Positions 1 to 5,996 of a stretch of 6,055 bases of DNA are shown in pieces. The notes under the pieces were generated by a model that was given only the letters and a program-made list of their open reading frames with translations, made no database searches and was not told the DNA's origin. Location of the stretch: assembly GCA_038227745.1 (NCBI GenBank), contig JBBRPS010000649.1, forward strand, positions 1-6,055, read 5' to 3'. This DNA is from DASPXY01 sp038227745 (lineage in GTDB: Bacteria; Planctomycetota; Planctomycetia; Gemmatales; Gemmataceae). The position numbers and the translations under genes were made by a program. Numbering within the stretch: position 1 is the first letter of the stretch; each line of letters opens with the position of its first letter.

Positions 1-168
1 GCCGTGAAGAAAAGCGCGTGAACGAAACCAGCGTCTCAAGCGTCTTGTTAGTAGCCGCGGAGCGCGGACAGGCAAGACCCATGCGAGGCGCGAATATCCC
101 GTGAAGGTCGCTCCCCCAGGCCCGCTTGCCCGCGCGTCTCGGCCCGAGGTCGCCGGATGAGCCGGTCG

Positions 169-177
169 AGAGAGAGG
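169..177 (+). promoter_or_regulatory. Ribosome binding site of the kinase gene
   Basis: The purine run GAGAGAGAGG ends 5 nt before the ATG at 183. It decides the start: the reading frame is open back to a TTG at 126, but that codon has no comparable purine-rich stretch at the right distance, and the extra 19 residues do not look like part of the kinase family. Confidence 0.7.
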
Positions 178-182
178 TCTTT

Positions 183-1526
183 ATGACACCTGCCCCCATA
201 GACCGGCGCACCTTCCTGAAGAACCTTCAGGCGAGCGGGCTAATGCCGCCGCGCGATCTCAAGGCACTCCTCAAGCGCCTGCCCCTGACCAACCGCGGCC
301 GGTCCGTCGCGCGCTTCCTCGTGACCGAGGGGCTGCTCACCAAATTCCAGGCCGAACTGCTTCTGGCCGGGCGCACCAGTGGCTTCCTGCTCGGCCAGTA
401 CCGCATCCTCGAACCGATCGGCCAGGGCGGCATGGGCCGTGTGTTCAAGGCGGTCCACCAGACGATGAACCGCGTGGTGGCCCTGAAGGTACTGGCCCCG
501 CAGCAGATGAATACGGAGCGGGCACGCGAGCTGTTCAAGCGCGAGGTCCGCGCCGCCGGCCACCTCATGCACCCCAACGTCGTCACCGCCTACGACGCCA
601 GCTGCGCCGAGGGCCGGCACTATCTCGCGATGGAGTACGTGGACGGGCCGAACCTGGAACGGCTGGTGAAGGACCGCGGGCCGCTGCCGGCCGGCCTGGC
701 GTGCGAGATCGTCCGCCAGGCGGCGAACGGCCTGCAGTACGCCCACGAGATGGGCATGGTGCATCGCGACATCAAACCCGGCAACCTGCTGGCGCAGCAC
801 GGGCCGACCCCTCTCTCGCCGCTGGTGGTAAAGATCCTCGACTTCGGCCTGGCGCGCCTGCAGCCCGCGGTCGCCGGCATGCGCTCCGAGGGCACGATCC
901 TGACCGTGGACAACACGGTCATGGGCACGCCGGACTACCTCTCGCCCGAGCAGTCGCGCAACCTGCACCGGGTTGACATCCGCGCCGACCTGTACAGCCT
1001 GGGTTGTACGTTCTACTACCTGCTCACCGGGCAGGTGCCGTTCCCGGGCGGCACGTCGCTGGAGAAGCTGGTCCGCCACACCGCCGAGGAGGCGACGCCC
1101 CTTGAAGCGTACCGGCCCGACCTGCCCGCCGCGGTGGCCGCCGTGGTGCGCCGCCTGATGGCCAAGGACGCCGCCGACCGCTACCAGACGCCCGCGGAGC
1201 TGGCCGCCGCTCTGGCCCCGCTGGCCACGGCGGGGCCGGCCGAGTGGGTCATGACGCCGGCGGAAACCCTGTCCGGGTTCGACACGGGCAGCCCGACCCC
1301 GAGGAGTATCCCCCTGGCGCCTCGCGCCGGGGCTGCGGCCGGCGTCGATGCCACGGCGGAGAGAGTGCTGGACGTCGCGGCGTACTCCTTGACCACGGAG
1401 GACTTGCCAACAACGCCGCCCGCGCTGGAGGAGCGGTCCGCCGGACTGAAGAAGGTGCTGCTCTGGGGGGTGGGCCTCGCCGCCGTCGGGGCCGGCCTGC
1501 TCGCGGTGCTGCTCCCCCGCCTGTAA
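183..1526 (+). CDS. Membrane-anchored Ser/Thr protein kinase (Hanks type, PknB-like)
   Basis: The product has 447 residues from the ATG and probably phosphorylates Ser/Thr on cytoplasmic proteins. Residues 1-72 form an N-terminal module (LLTKFQAELLLAGRTSGFLL at 51-70) that I associate with planctomycete kinases. The kinase domain spans about 73-345 and every key element is present: glycine loop GQGGMG at 80-85, ATP-binding Lys102 in VALKVL, helix-C Glu121, catalytic loop HRDIKPGN at 194-201 with Asp196, DFG at 220-222, GTPDYLSPE at 248-256 and the DLYSLG Asp269. It should be active, and the HRD arginine suggests control by activation-loop phosphorylation. Residues 350-420 are a Pro/Ala/Thr-rich linker. 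A hydrophobic segment at 425-444, preceded by two lysines, is a probable membrane helix, leaving only three residues after it. Most related kinases carry a sensor domain beyond this helix; here it is missing, and I see no frameshift remnant downstream. Substrate is unknown. An upstream TTG start at 126 is possible but less likely. Confidence 0.93.
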   Translation: MTPAPIDRRTFLKNLQASGLMPPRDLKALLKRLPLTNRGRSVARFLVTEGLLTKFQAELLLAGRTSGFLLGQYRILEPIGQGGMGRVFKAVHQTMNRVVALKVLAPQQMNTERARELFKREVRAAGHLMHPNVVTAYDASCAEGRHYLAMEYVDGPNLERLVKDRGPLPAGLACEIVRQAANGLQYAHEMGMVHRDIKPGNLLAQHGPTPLSPLVVKILDFGLARLQPAVAGMRSEGTILTVDNTVMGTPDYLSPEQSRNLHRVDIRADLYSLGCTFYYLLTGQVPFPGGTSLEKLVRHTAEEATPLEAYRPDLPAAVAAVVRRLMAKDAADRYQTPAELAAALAPLATAGPAEWVMTPAETLSGFDTGSPTPRSIPLAPRAGAAAGVDATAERVLDVAAYSLTTEDLPTTPPALEERSAGLKKVLLWGVGLAAVGAGLLAVLLPRL

Positions 1527-1638
1527 TCCACCACTCCGTTCAGGGCCGCGCCGCGGTGCTTCTTCGGCCACCGCTCCTGTGCCTGCTGCCACAGTCGAGC
1601 CTGCCGAGGTATTCCCCCAACAAGGAAGTTGCTTACGT

Positions 1639-1682
1639 AGGACGGCTCACCGAGCCGTCCGGACGGCTCGGTGAGCCGTCCT
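1639..1682. repeat. Perfect 44-bp palindrome made of two tandem hairpins
   Basis: The 9-mer GGACGGCTC and its complement GAGCCGTCC alternate four times: 1640-1648, 1652-1660, 1661-1669 and 1673-1681. The first pair encloses the loop ACC, the second the loop GGT, which is its complement. Each half is thus a 9-bp hairpin with a 3-nt loop, and the two halves together are also one uninterrupted palindrome, extended by an A/T pair at 1639 and 1682. It lies 112 nt after the kinase stop. It could act as a bidirectional transcription terminator or be a REP-like dispersed element; there is no T-tract, so an ordinary intrinsic terminator is not clear. Confidence 0.9.
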
Positions 1683-1705
1683 GCATGAGGATCTTGCCTG
1701 TCGGG

Positions 1706-1789
1706 GTATTACTCCGGCGCGCAAGCGAGGGGTGTCCTCGCTTGCGCTTCGGGCTTGTGTGAGGATCTTTCGCGCCGGAGTAATAATAC
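1706..1789. repeat. Nested inverted repeat, planctomycete REP/MITE-like element
   Basis: The outer arms TATTACTCCGGCGCG (1707-1721) and CGCGCCGGAGTAATA (1771-1785) are perfect 15-bp complements; including 1706 and 1786-1789 they match again after a 3-nt insertion. Inside lies a second hairpin with a 12-bp stem, GCGCAAGCGAGG (1719-1730) against CCTCGCTTGCGC (1736-1747), around the 5-nt loop GGTGT. The inner and outer stems share bases 1719-1721, so they cannot both form in full. On the minus strand the centre translates as KPEAQARTPLACA, a spurious peptide I recall from repeats in planctomycete genomes. No transposase or clear target-site duplication is visible, so the mobile nature is inferred. 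Confidence 0.8.
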
Positions 1790-1976
1790 TATCCGGGACG
1801 GTTCCGTCCTTTGTGCGGCGACGTGCTGCGCAGCAGGACCAGAATCGACAATCCCACCACCTCTATTCCGTGCCTCCCTCATCCCACTGCACCGTGCCCG
1901 AGACGGTGCCCTGCGCCTCGGTGTCCTCCGCCCAGGCATGCAGCTTGCTTCCCGGGGTAAAACCGCCACACTCACA

Positions 1977-2058
1977 AGAACGCACGCCGGGGCGCGACCG
2001 GACAGGCGGGCGAAAAAGTTGCCGCGCGGCTGTCCGGTCGCGCCGTGAATTACGTTCT
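1977..2058. repeat. Large imperfect inverted repeat with 15-bp perfect core
   Basis: GGCGCGACCGGACAG (1991-2005) is the exact complement of CTGTCCGGTCGCGCC (2030-2044), with a 24-nt centre that includes an A5 run. The match resumes further out: CACG at 1983-1986 against CGTG at 2043-2046, and AGAACG at 1977-1982 against CGTTCT at 2053-2058. The outer matches are offset by about 5 nt on each side. The whole would fold into a long stem with internal bulges. No T-tract follows on either strand, so it is not an obvious intrinsic terminator. It may be a decayed MITE-like unit or a structured RNA; function unknown. Confidence 0.75.
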
Positions 2059-2134
2059 GTTGGGTAGAGACGTCGGCAGGAGGGGCGGCGGTGGGCCGGT
2101 CTTCCTCGCCAGGGGAGGTGCGTGGGAGTGGCGC

Positions 2135-2158
2135 GGAAAACGGTTTTCCCGCTTGACG
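2135..2158 (+). promoter_or_regulatory. Possible operator palindrome next to a -35-like box
   Basis: GGAAAAC-G-GTTTTCC (2135-2149) is a perfect 7-bp dyad around one central base, a common shape for a repressor site. It is followed at 2153-2158 by TTGACG, close to a sigma-70 -35 box. The best -10 candidate at the right distance is only AATAGC (2175-2180, 16-nt spacer), a weak match. If used, it would give a leader of roughly 390 nt before the caspase gene. Weak evidence only. Confidence 0.3.
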
Positions 2159-2211
2159 CGGGAGGGGGAGGGCCAATAGCAATAAGTTGTGGGTTGGGGA
2201 GAAATGACCCG

Positions 2212-2277
2212 GTTAGCGCGTCCTACACCCGTGCGTTAGCGCTCCTCCGGCCACCCGCCGATGTGGGTTTGGAGGAG
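2212..2277. repeat. Direct repeat pair and adjoining hairpin
   Basis: GTTAGCGC occurs at 2212-2219 and again at 2235-2242, 23 nt apart start to start, close to two helical turns. The second copy runs into an imperfect hairpin in which CTCCTCC (2242-2248) can pair with GGAGGAG (2271-2277), with an inner CCAC/GTGG pairing (2251-2254 with 2263-2266). This may be a two-site operator or a degraded dispersed repeat; nothing in the sequence decides between them. Confidence 0.4.
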
Positions 2278-2489
2278 ATTCTTCCCCGGATTGCCCCATG
2301 CGGTCTTTCGAGGAACCCAACGACATCCCCGGGTTTCGCTGTCCCGTCATGCGGCTTTACCCACTCTCACCGAGTAACCACTCGGCCATGTGAAAGGCAG
2401 ACCTTCCTGTCGTCCATGGCCGTTCACTCACCCCCGTGGAAGGTGCGCGGGTCGCGGAGCGGCAAACGGACTCAGGGTAGTCACCTGCA

Positions 2490-2524
2490 GGGCACTCCCT
2501 GCCTTGGCGGCGGGGAGAGTGCCC
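2490..2524 (+). promoter_or_regulatory. Hairpin in the probable leader of the caspase gene
   Basis: GGGCACTC (2490-2497) pairs with GAGTGCCC (2517-2524); CC/GG (2498-2499 with 2514-2515) adds two pairs after a bulged A. The hairpin ends 36 nt before the AGGAG ribosome binding site. The flank CCTG (2484-2487) can instead pair with CAGG (2524-2527), so an alternative fold exists. It could influence mRNA stability or translation, or be chance in GC-rich DNA. Confidence 0.45.
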
Positions 2525-2560
2525 AGGACCGCGGACGACCGAACTTGGCGACTTTGCACC

Positions 2561-2565
2561 AGGAG
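2561..2565 (+). promoter_or_regulatory. Ribosome binding site of the caspase-like gene
   Basis: AGGAG lies 8 nt before the ATG at 2574, a good distance for initiation. The start it selects places a signal peptide at the N-terminus. Confidence 0.75.
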
Positions 2566-2573
2566 AACACAGC

Positions 2574-4937
2574 ATGCGCCCCTTTGCACCACGGGCCCTC
2601 ACCGGCCCTCAACTGGCCGTGGCGGTCGTCACGTGCTGCCTGGCCGCCGTGTCTACAGTGCAGGCCGGCCAGAAGGCTGCCTCGAAAGCCGGTGCGAAAG
2701 GCGAGGCGACGAAGAAGTACGCCCTGGTGGTCGGCTGTACCGAGTACAAGAACTGTCCGGCGATCCCTGCCCTCGACGGCCCCGCCAACGACATTCCCTT
2801 CATCGCCGGCGTCCTGCTCGACCTCGGTTTCCCGAAGGGAAACATCACTCACCTGGTGGGGTGGCCGACGGACCCGAAGGCGCGGCCGACCTACGCCAAC
2901 ATCGTCGCCGGCTTTGAAGACCTCGTGAAGAAGGCCGACCCCAACACGCAAATCTATATCCACATGGCCGGCCACGGCATCCAGGCCCCCATCCCGGAAA
3001 AGCGCAAGCTGCCGGTCGATCCGACGAACCTCAAGCTCGACGGGATGGACCGCGTCTTCCTCCCGGCCGACGTGAAGGAGTGGCGCGAGGGCAACCTGGA
3101 CAACGCCCTCCTTGATGACCAGATCGGCCGCTATCTCGACGCGATGGCCGCCAGGGGAGCTGCGGTCTGGATCGTCCTGGACTGCTGCCATTCCGGCACC
3201 ATGGCCCGCGCCTTCGACCCCACCGACGTGGAGCGGTCGCGCGAGGTGCCGCCCGCCGCCCTGAAGATCCCCGACAAGGCGTTCGAGGACGCGGCGGCAC
3301 GGGCGCGCAAAGCGCTCGAGAAGATCAAGATCAGGCCCGGCGGCGAGAAGCCCCGCTCCGTGGAGGACTTCCTCGATGCGGGCATGCTGCGGTTGTCGCC
3401 GCGCCAGAGCAGCAAGGGCAGCGTGGTGGCGTTCTACGCCTGCCAACCGTTCGAGCGGGCTCCCGAACTGCCGCGCCCGCGGGGGGAGCCGGCCGTCCAG
3501 AAGAATTACTATGGCCTGCTCGGCTACACCATCGGCAGCATCTTGCGGAGTCACGCGAAGAGTCGGATGACGTACCGCGAACTGGCGCAGCTGATCGCGG
3601 CCAACTACCAGGCCGAGCGCGGGTCGCGCAACCCGACGCCCTTCGCAGAAGGAGACCTGGACCGCGAAGTGCTCGGGATGCGCACCTGGCCGAAGCACGC
3701 CCACATGATCTTGGAGCGGGTCGAGGGGAAGCTGCGCGTCAGCGGTGGCGGCGTGTTGACCCTGACGCGCGGCTCGACCCTGGCCGTCTACCCGCCGAAG
3801 GACGACCCGCGCGACCCCAAGACGGTGCTGGGATACCTGAAGGTCGTCGGCCTGACACCCTTCTACGCCGAGGTGGAGCCGTGCGCTCACGGGAAAGCGC
3901 CGGCCGCCGAGGCCGACAAGTTGCCGGCGCGTGGCCCCTGTACCGTCGTCTCCCAGGACATCGGCGAGATGCGCGTGCGGCTGGCGGTCGGCAAGCGGGC
4001 GGGGGGCGCGGGCAAGCCGTCCGCGGAAGAGGCGAAGCGCCGGCAGAACCTGGCGAAGGCCCTCACGCTCCTTGCGGAGGACACGCAGAAGTTGCTGCTC
4101 CTGACTGAGGACCAGGCGAAGGCCGAGTGGGTCCTGTGGCTGCAGGGCGACAAGGTCGAACTGCGGCAGGGGGACGGCCGCTCCAGCATCGACCCGAAGG
4201 AAGACGTCCTGCTGGAGAAGGCGGCCGCCGCGGGCAAGCCCGTCAGCCGGGTCCTCTTCGGTAAGTACGACGCCGACGACCCCGACGCGATCAGGGCGGG
4301 GCTCGAGCGTGACCTCCAGAAGATCTTTACCTGGCGCAACGTGTGGCGCGTCGCCGGCGCCATGGGAGCCAAAGGCGACGCGGAGGCCCAGGACGCGGTC
4401 ATCGAGGTCGTAAAACTCAACGCGAAAACGGGGGCCCCGGAGGGCAAACTGGAGCCTGGCTCCCCCGTGCGGCCCGGCCAGAGGATTGAGTTGCGGGTCC
4501 AGAACGCGGGCCGTGAGGATCTCTGGATCACTATCCTATTCCTGGACGCCAACTGCGGGATCAAGCAGTTCGATGCCCGGGCGGTCCAGGCAGGCGAGAA
4601 GCTCAAACCGCTCCGCGGCAAGATCAGCCCGAGCTCCAACGGCAGGGAGGGCTTTGTCGTACTGGCGGTCCCGGTGAAGGCTCACCGGACCGCCCCCGAC
4701 TTCACGTTCCTGCAGCAGGCGCCCCTCGACCGGGAGGAGGTGCGGGAGCGCAGTGTGCGGCTGCGGAGCGCCGAGAAGACGGCGCAGACGCCTTTCGCGC
4801 GGCTCATGACGACGGCGGCCTTCGGGGGCCGAACGCGCGACTTCGAGCCGGACGCGCCCACGACCCCGGCCGTCCTGTCCTGGTCGTGGCAGACCGTGGC
4901 GGCGACGCCGGCGGCCCCCGCACCGAAACGGCCGTAG
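2574..4937 (+). CDS. Exported caspase-family (peptidase C14) protein with DUF4384-like C-terminus
   Basis: The product has 787 residues. Residues 1-31 form a likely signal peptide (hydrophobic stretch about 13-28, possible cleavage after VQA at 31), so it probably acts outside the inner membrane. The caspase-like domain starts near 48 (KYALVVGCTEYKN). GPANDIPFIAGVLLDLGF at 69-86 is the usual first helix. The catalytic His134 is in AGHG, and the catalytic Cys205 in DCCHSG (203-208), with Asp203 just before, so the dyad is intact. Residues 283-370 (VVAFYACQPFERAPE, YYGLLGYTIGSIL, MTYRELAQLI) resemble the small-subunit part of C14 proteins. A beta-rich section follows (about 385-475), then a Lys/Glu-rich helical part (480-515). 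Residues 635-700 (LRVQNAGREDLWITILFLDA) resemble DUF4384, often found in bacterial caspase homologues. Bacterial members usually cleave after Arg or Lys, unlike animal caspases; that is family knowledge, not seen here. Target is unknown. The next gene, 173 nt on, also encodes an exported protein. Confidence 0.92.
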   Translation: MRPFAPRALTGPQLAVAVVTCCLAAVSTVQAGQKAASKAGAKGEATKKYALVVGCTEYKNCPAIPALDGPANDIPFIAGVLLDLGFPKGNITHLVGWPTDPKARPTYANIVAGFEDLVKKADPNTQIYIHMAGHGIQAPIPEKRKLPVDPTNLKLDGMDRVFLPADVKEWREGNLDNALLDDQIGRYLDAMAARGAAVWIVLDCCHSGTMARAFDPTDVERSREVPPAALKIPDKAFEDAAARARKALEKIKIRPGGEKPRSVEDFLDAGMLRLSPRQSSKGSVVAFYACQPFERAPELPRPRGEPAVQKNYYGLLGYTIGSILRSHAKSRMTYRELAQLIAANYQAERGSRNPTPFAEGDLDREVLGMRTWPKHAHMILERVEGKLRVSGGGVLTLTRGSTLAVYPPKDDPRDPKTVLGYLKVVGLTPFYAEVEPCAHGKAPAAEADKLPARGPCTVVSQDIGEMRVRLAVGKRAGGAGKPSAEEAKRRQNLAKALTLLAEDTQKLLLLTEDQAKAEWVLWLQGDKVELRQGDGRSSIDPKEDVLLEKAAAAGKPVSRVLFGKYDADDPDAIRAGLERDLQKIFTWRNVWRVAGAMGAKGDAEAQDAVIEVVKLNAKTGAPEGKLEPGSPVRPGQRIELRVQNAGREDLWITILFLDANCGIKQFDARAVQAGEKLKPLRGKISPSSNGREGFVVLAVPVKAHRTAPDFTFLQQAPLDREEVRERSVRLRSAEKTAQTPFARLMTTAAFGGRTRDFEPDAPTTPAVLSWSWQTVAATPAAPAPKRP

Positions 4938-4950
4938 CCGCCGGAGGAAA

Positions 4951-4984
4951 ACCGGCCGCCGCCCGGCGCGCGGCGGCGGCCGGT
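4951..4984. other. Strong GC hairpin between the caspase gene and the next gene
   Basis: ACCGGCCGCCGCC (4951-4963) and GGCGGCGGCCGGT (4972-4984) form a perfect 13-bp stem with an 8-nt loop, beginning 14 nt after the caspase stop. No T-run follows on the + strand, so read-through to the next gene is plausible; it may instead protect the 3' end of the message or attenuate it. Read on the minus strand it is followed by TTTT, but no minus-strand gene ends here. Confidence 0.7.
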
Positions 4985-5099
4985 CCCGCGAGAATCCCTT
5001 TCAGGAACAGAGGCCAGCAACTTCAAGCAGTGGGGCACGCCGGGGCTTTCGGACTCTGTCCGGGCGGACGGAGGGGGTCCCGGTACGTTAGAAGGTTGT

Positions 5100-5107
5100 G
5101 GAGAAGG
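5100..5107 (+). promoter_or_regulatory. Ribosome binding site of the small exported-protein gene
   Basis: GGAGAAGG lies just before the ATG at 5111 (7 nt from GGAG to ATG). A second in-frame ATG at 5117 is also within reach. Together with the signal peptide that begins here, this favours 5111 over earlier in-frame starts that would overlap the caspase gene. Confidence 0.6.
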
Positions 5108-5110
5108 TTC

Positions 5111-5845
5111 ATGAAAATGCTTTCGAGAACGGCGTGGTTCCTCCTCGGCGCGGTGGTGTGCGTCGGCCTGGCCCGGCTGCCCGCGGCGACGGGCGGAGAA
5201 AAGGTCAAGGCGGGCGGTACGAAGAAGGTAATGAAGCTTGAGTCGAAGGCGGAGCAAGGCAAGTCCGCGCTGACGGTGAACTTCGCCAAGGAACTGGACC
5301 TCGGCTTCCCGTCGCTGGCCACCCTGGGGGCGCGCATCGAGCAGGCCCGCTCCCAGTCCGACCCCGTGTCGCTGGCGTTTGCGGCCCGCGAACTGGCGGT
5401 GGCCGAGAAGGTCTCCGGCAAGCAGGCCGCCGTCACGTCGGGCGAGTTGATCAAGGAGGCGATCGAGACGGCCAAGCACCGTTACGACGCGACCGAACTG
5501 AAGGCTCTGGCCCTGATCGCCGACAAGAGCAGCAAGGAACTCAAGGGCCTCGCCGAGAAGGCGCATGTGGCCGCGGTCGAGGCCCAGAAGGCCCGGGAGT
5601 CGGGGGAGAAGACCCGCGGCATCCAGGGCCGGCTGCACGCCGACAGCCGCGTCGGCACGACCATCGACGTGTTCGTGGACGGCCGCCACGTCGGCACGAT
5701 GCGCCCCTTCGGCGATATTTTCCCGTACATCGGGCAGACGCCCTGGGAGACGACCTACCTGAGCGCCCGCAGTCGCGACGGCCGCAGCTGGAGCCGCGCC
5801 GTCCGGGGGGCGACGGGAGACTACCACTGGATCCTCTACCCGTAA
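5111..5845 (+). CDS. Exported protein of unknown function, helical region plus C-terminal beta domain
   Basis: The product has 244 residues and no function I recognise by name. Residues 1-26 are a signal peptide (Lys2, Arg6, then a hydrophobic core at 8-20, cleavage near PAAT), so it is exported. Residues 30-60 are Lys-rich and probably flexible. Residues 66-165 are almost all predicted helix, rich in Ala, Glu and Lys (IEQARSQSDPVSLAFAAREL), and resemble a helical segment I recall from planctomycete hypothetical proteins. Residues 171-244 look beta-rich (IDVFVDGRHVGTMRPFGDIF) and end in the aromatic tail DYHWILYP; such a short 'VDGRxVGT' unit suggests a small beta-sandwich that may bind another surface protein. 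There are no catalytic motifs, and Cys17 lies within the signal peptide, so the mature part has no cysteine. The frame stays open upstream into the caspase gene, but that part looks like out-of-frame translation. It may be co-transcribed with the caspase gene and could be a partner or substrate; this is inferred from position only. Confidence 0.85.
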   Translation: MKMLSRTAWFLLGAVVCVGLARLPAATGGEKVKAGGTKKVMKLESKAEQGKSALTVNFAKELDLGFPSLATLGARIEQARSQSDPVSLAFAARELAVAEKVSGKQAAVTSGELIKEAIETAKHRYDATELKALALIADKSSKELKGLAEKAHVAAVEAQKARESGEKTRGIQGRLHADSRVGTTIDVFVDGRHVGTMRPFGDIFPYIGQTPWETTYLSARSRDGRSWSRAVRGATGDYHWILYP

Positions 5846-5917
5846 CGCGAGAAAGGCCGGCTCGGTGCCCCGTTTTGTCCTGGAGGTATCTCGGCCCGAT
5901 CCGGAGAGAGGATTGCC

Positions 5918-5968
5918 GTGGTCAGGGGCGCGGTGTGGCGGTCGTCGCCGTGCCGCGCCCCTGGCCAT
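5918..5968 (+). terminator. Terminator-like hairpin after the small exported-protein gene
   Basis: A long stem starts 73 nt after the stop codon. The core CAGGGGCGCGG (5923-5933) pairs perfectly with CCGCGCCCCTG (5953-5963). The stem continues inward through three G-T wobbles to GGCG/CGCC (5937-5940 with 5946-5949) around the 5-nt loop GTCGT, and outward through TGG/CCA (5919-5921 region with 5965-5967). It is followed by TTT and then mixed sequence. The short T-run makes it a weaker intrinsic terminator, but position and stem strength fit transcript end formation. Confidence 0.6.
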
Positions 5969-5996
5969 TTCTGCTTCAAGGACGCACCCGGGCCAC

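Larger units (their letters stand above)
1527..2573. other. Long intergenic region without a supportable gene, rich in inverted repeats
   Basis: About 1.05 kb separates the kinase from the caspase gene. Open frames exist on both strands, but none has a recognisable domain, and their translations look like reading through repeats. Beyond the repeats listed separately, it holds small hairpins: GCGGTG/CACCGC (1553-1558 with 1569-1574, just after the kinase stop), GGACGG-TT-CCGTCC (1796-1809), the 10-bp palindrome GCTGCGCAGC (1825-1834), and GCACCGT/ACGGTGC with a 7-nt loop (1889-1909). The caspase promoter should lie somewhere in the second half, but no strong consensus is visible. A structured non-coding RNA cannot be excluded. 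Confidence 0.7.

Noticed and set aside
1..21. Possible last codons of an upstream gene (AVKKSA, then TGA at 19-21)
   Set aside because: Only six codons are visible and another frame is also open, so no gene can be supported.
20..44. GAAC-N17-CGTC, resembling an ECF sigma-factor promoter
   Set aside because: Eight matching bases at loose spacing in GC-rich DNA are easily chance, and the leader would be long.
126..182. Longer kinase start at TTG 126
   Set aside because: The ATG at 183 has a well-placed purine-rich ribosome binding site, and the 19 extra residues show no family resemblance.
1709..2182. 157-codon minus-strand open frame containing KPEAQARTPLACA
   Set aside because: It reads through two inverted repeats; the peptide is a known kind of artefact of planctomycete repeats and the rest has no domain.
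2122..2928. 268-codon + strand open frame overlapping the caspase start
   Set aside because: It begins at GTG without a clear ribosome binding site, and its second half is an out-of-frame reading of the caspase gene with Arg/Pro/Ser-rich composition.
2481..3890. 469-codon minus-strand open frame opposite the caspase gene
   Set aside because: It is the antisense shadow of a clearly real gene; long open frames are expected on the other strand at this GC content.
4886..5110. N-terminal extension of the small exported-protein gene
   Set aside because: It overlaps the caspase coding end, reads through the GC hairpin and would bury the signal peptide.
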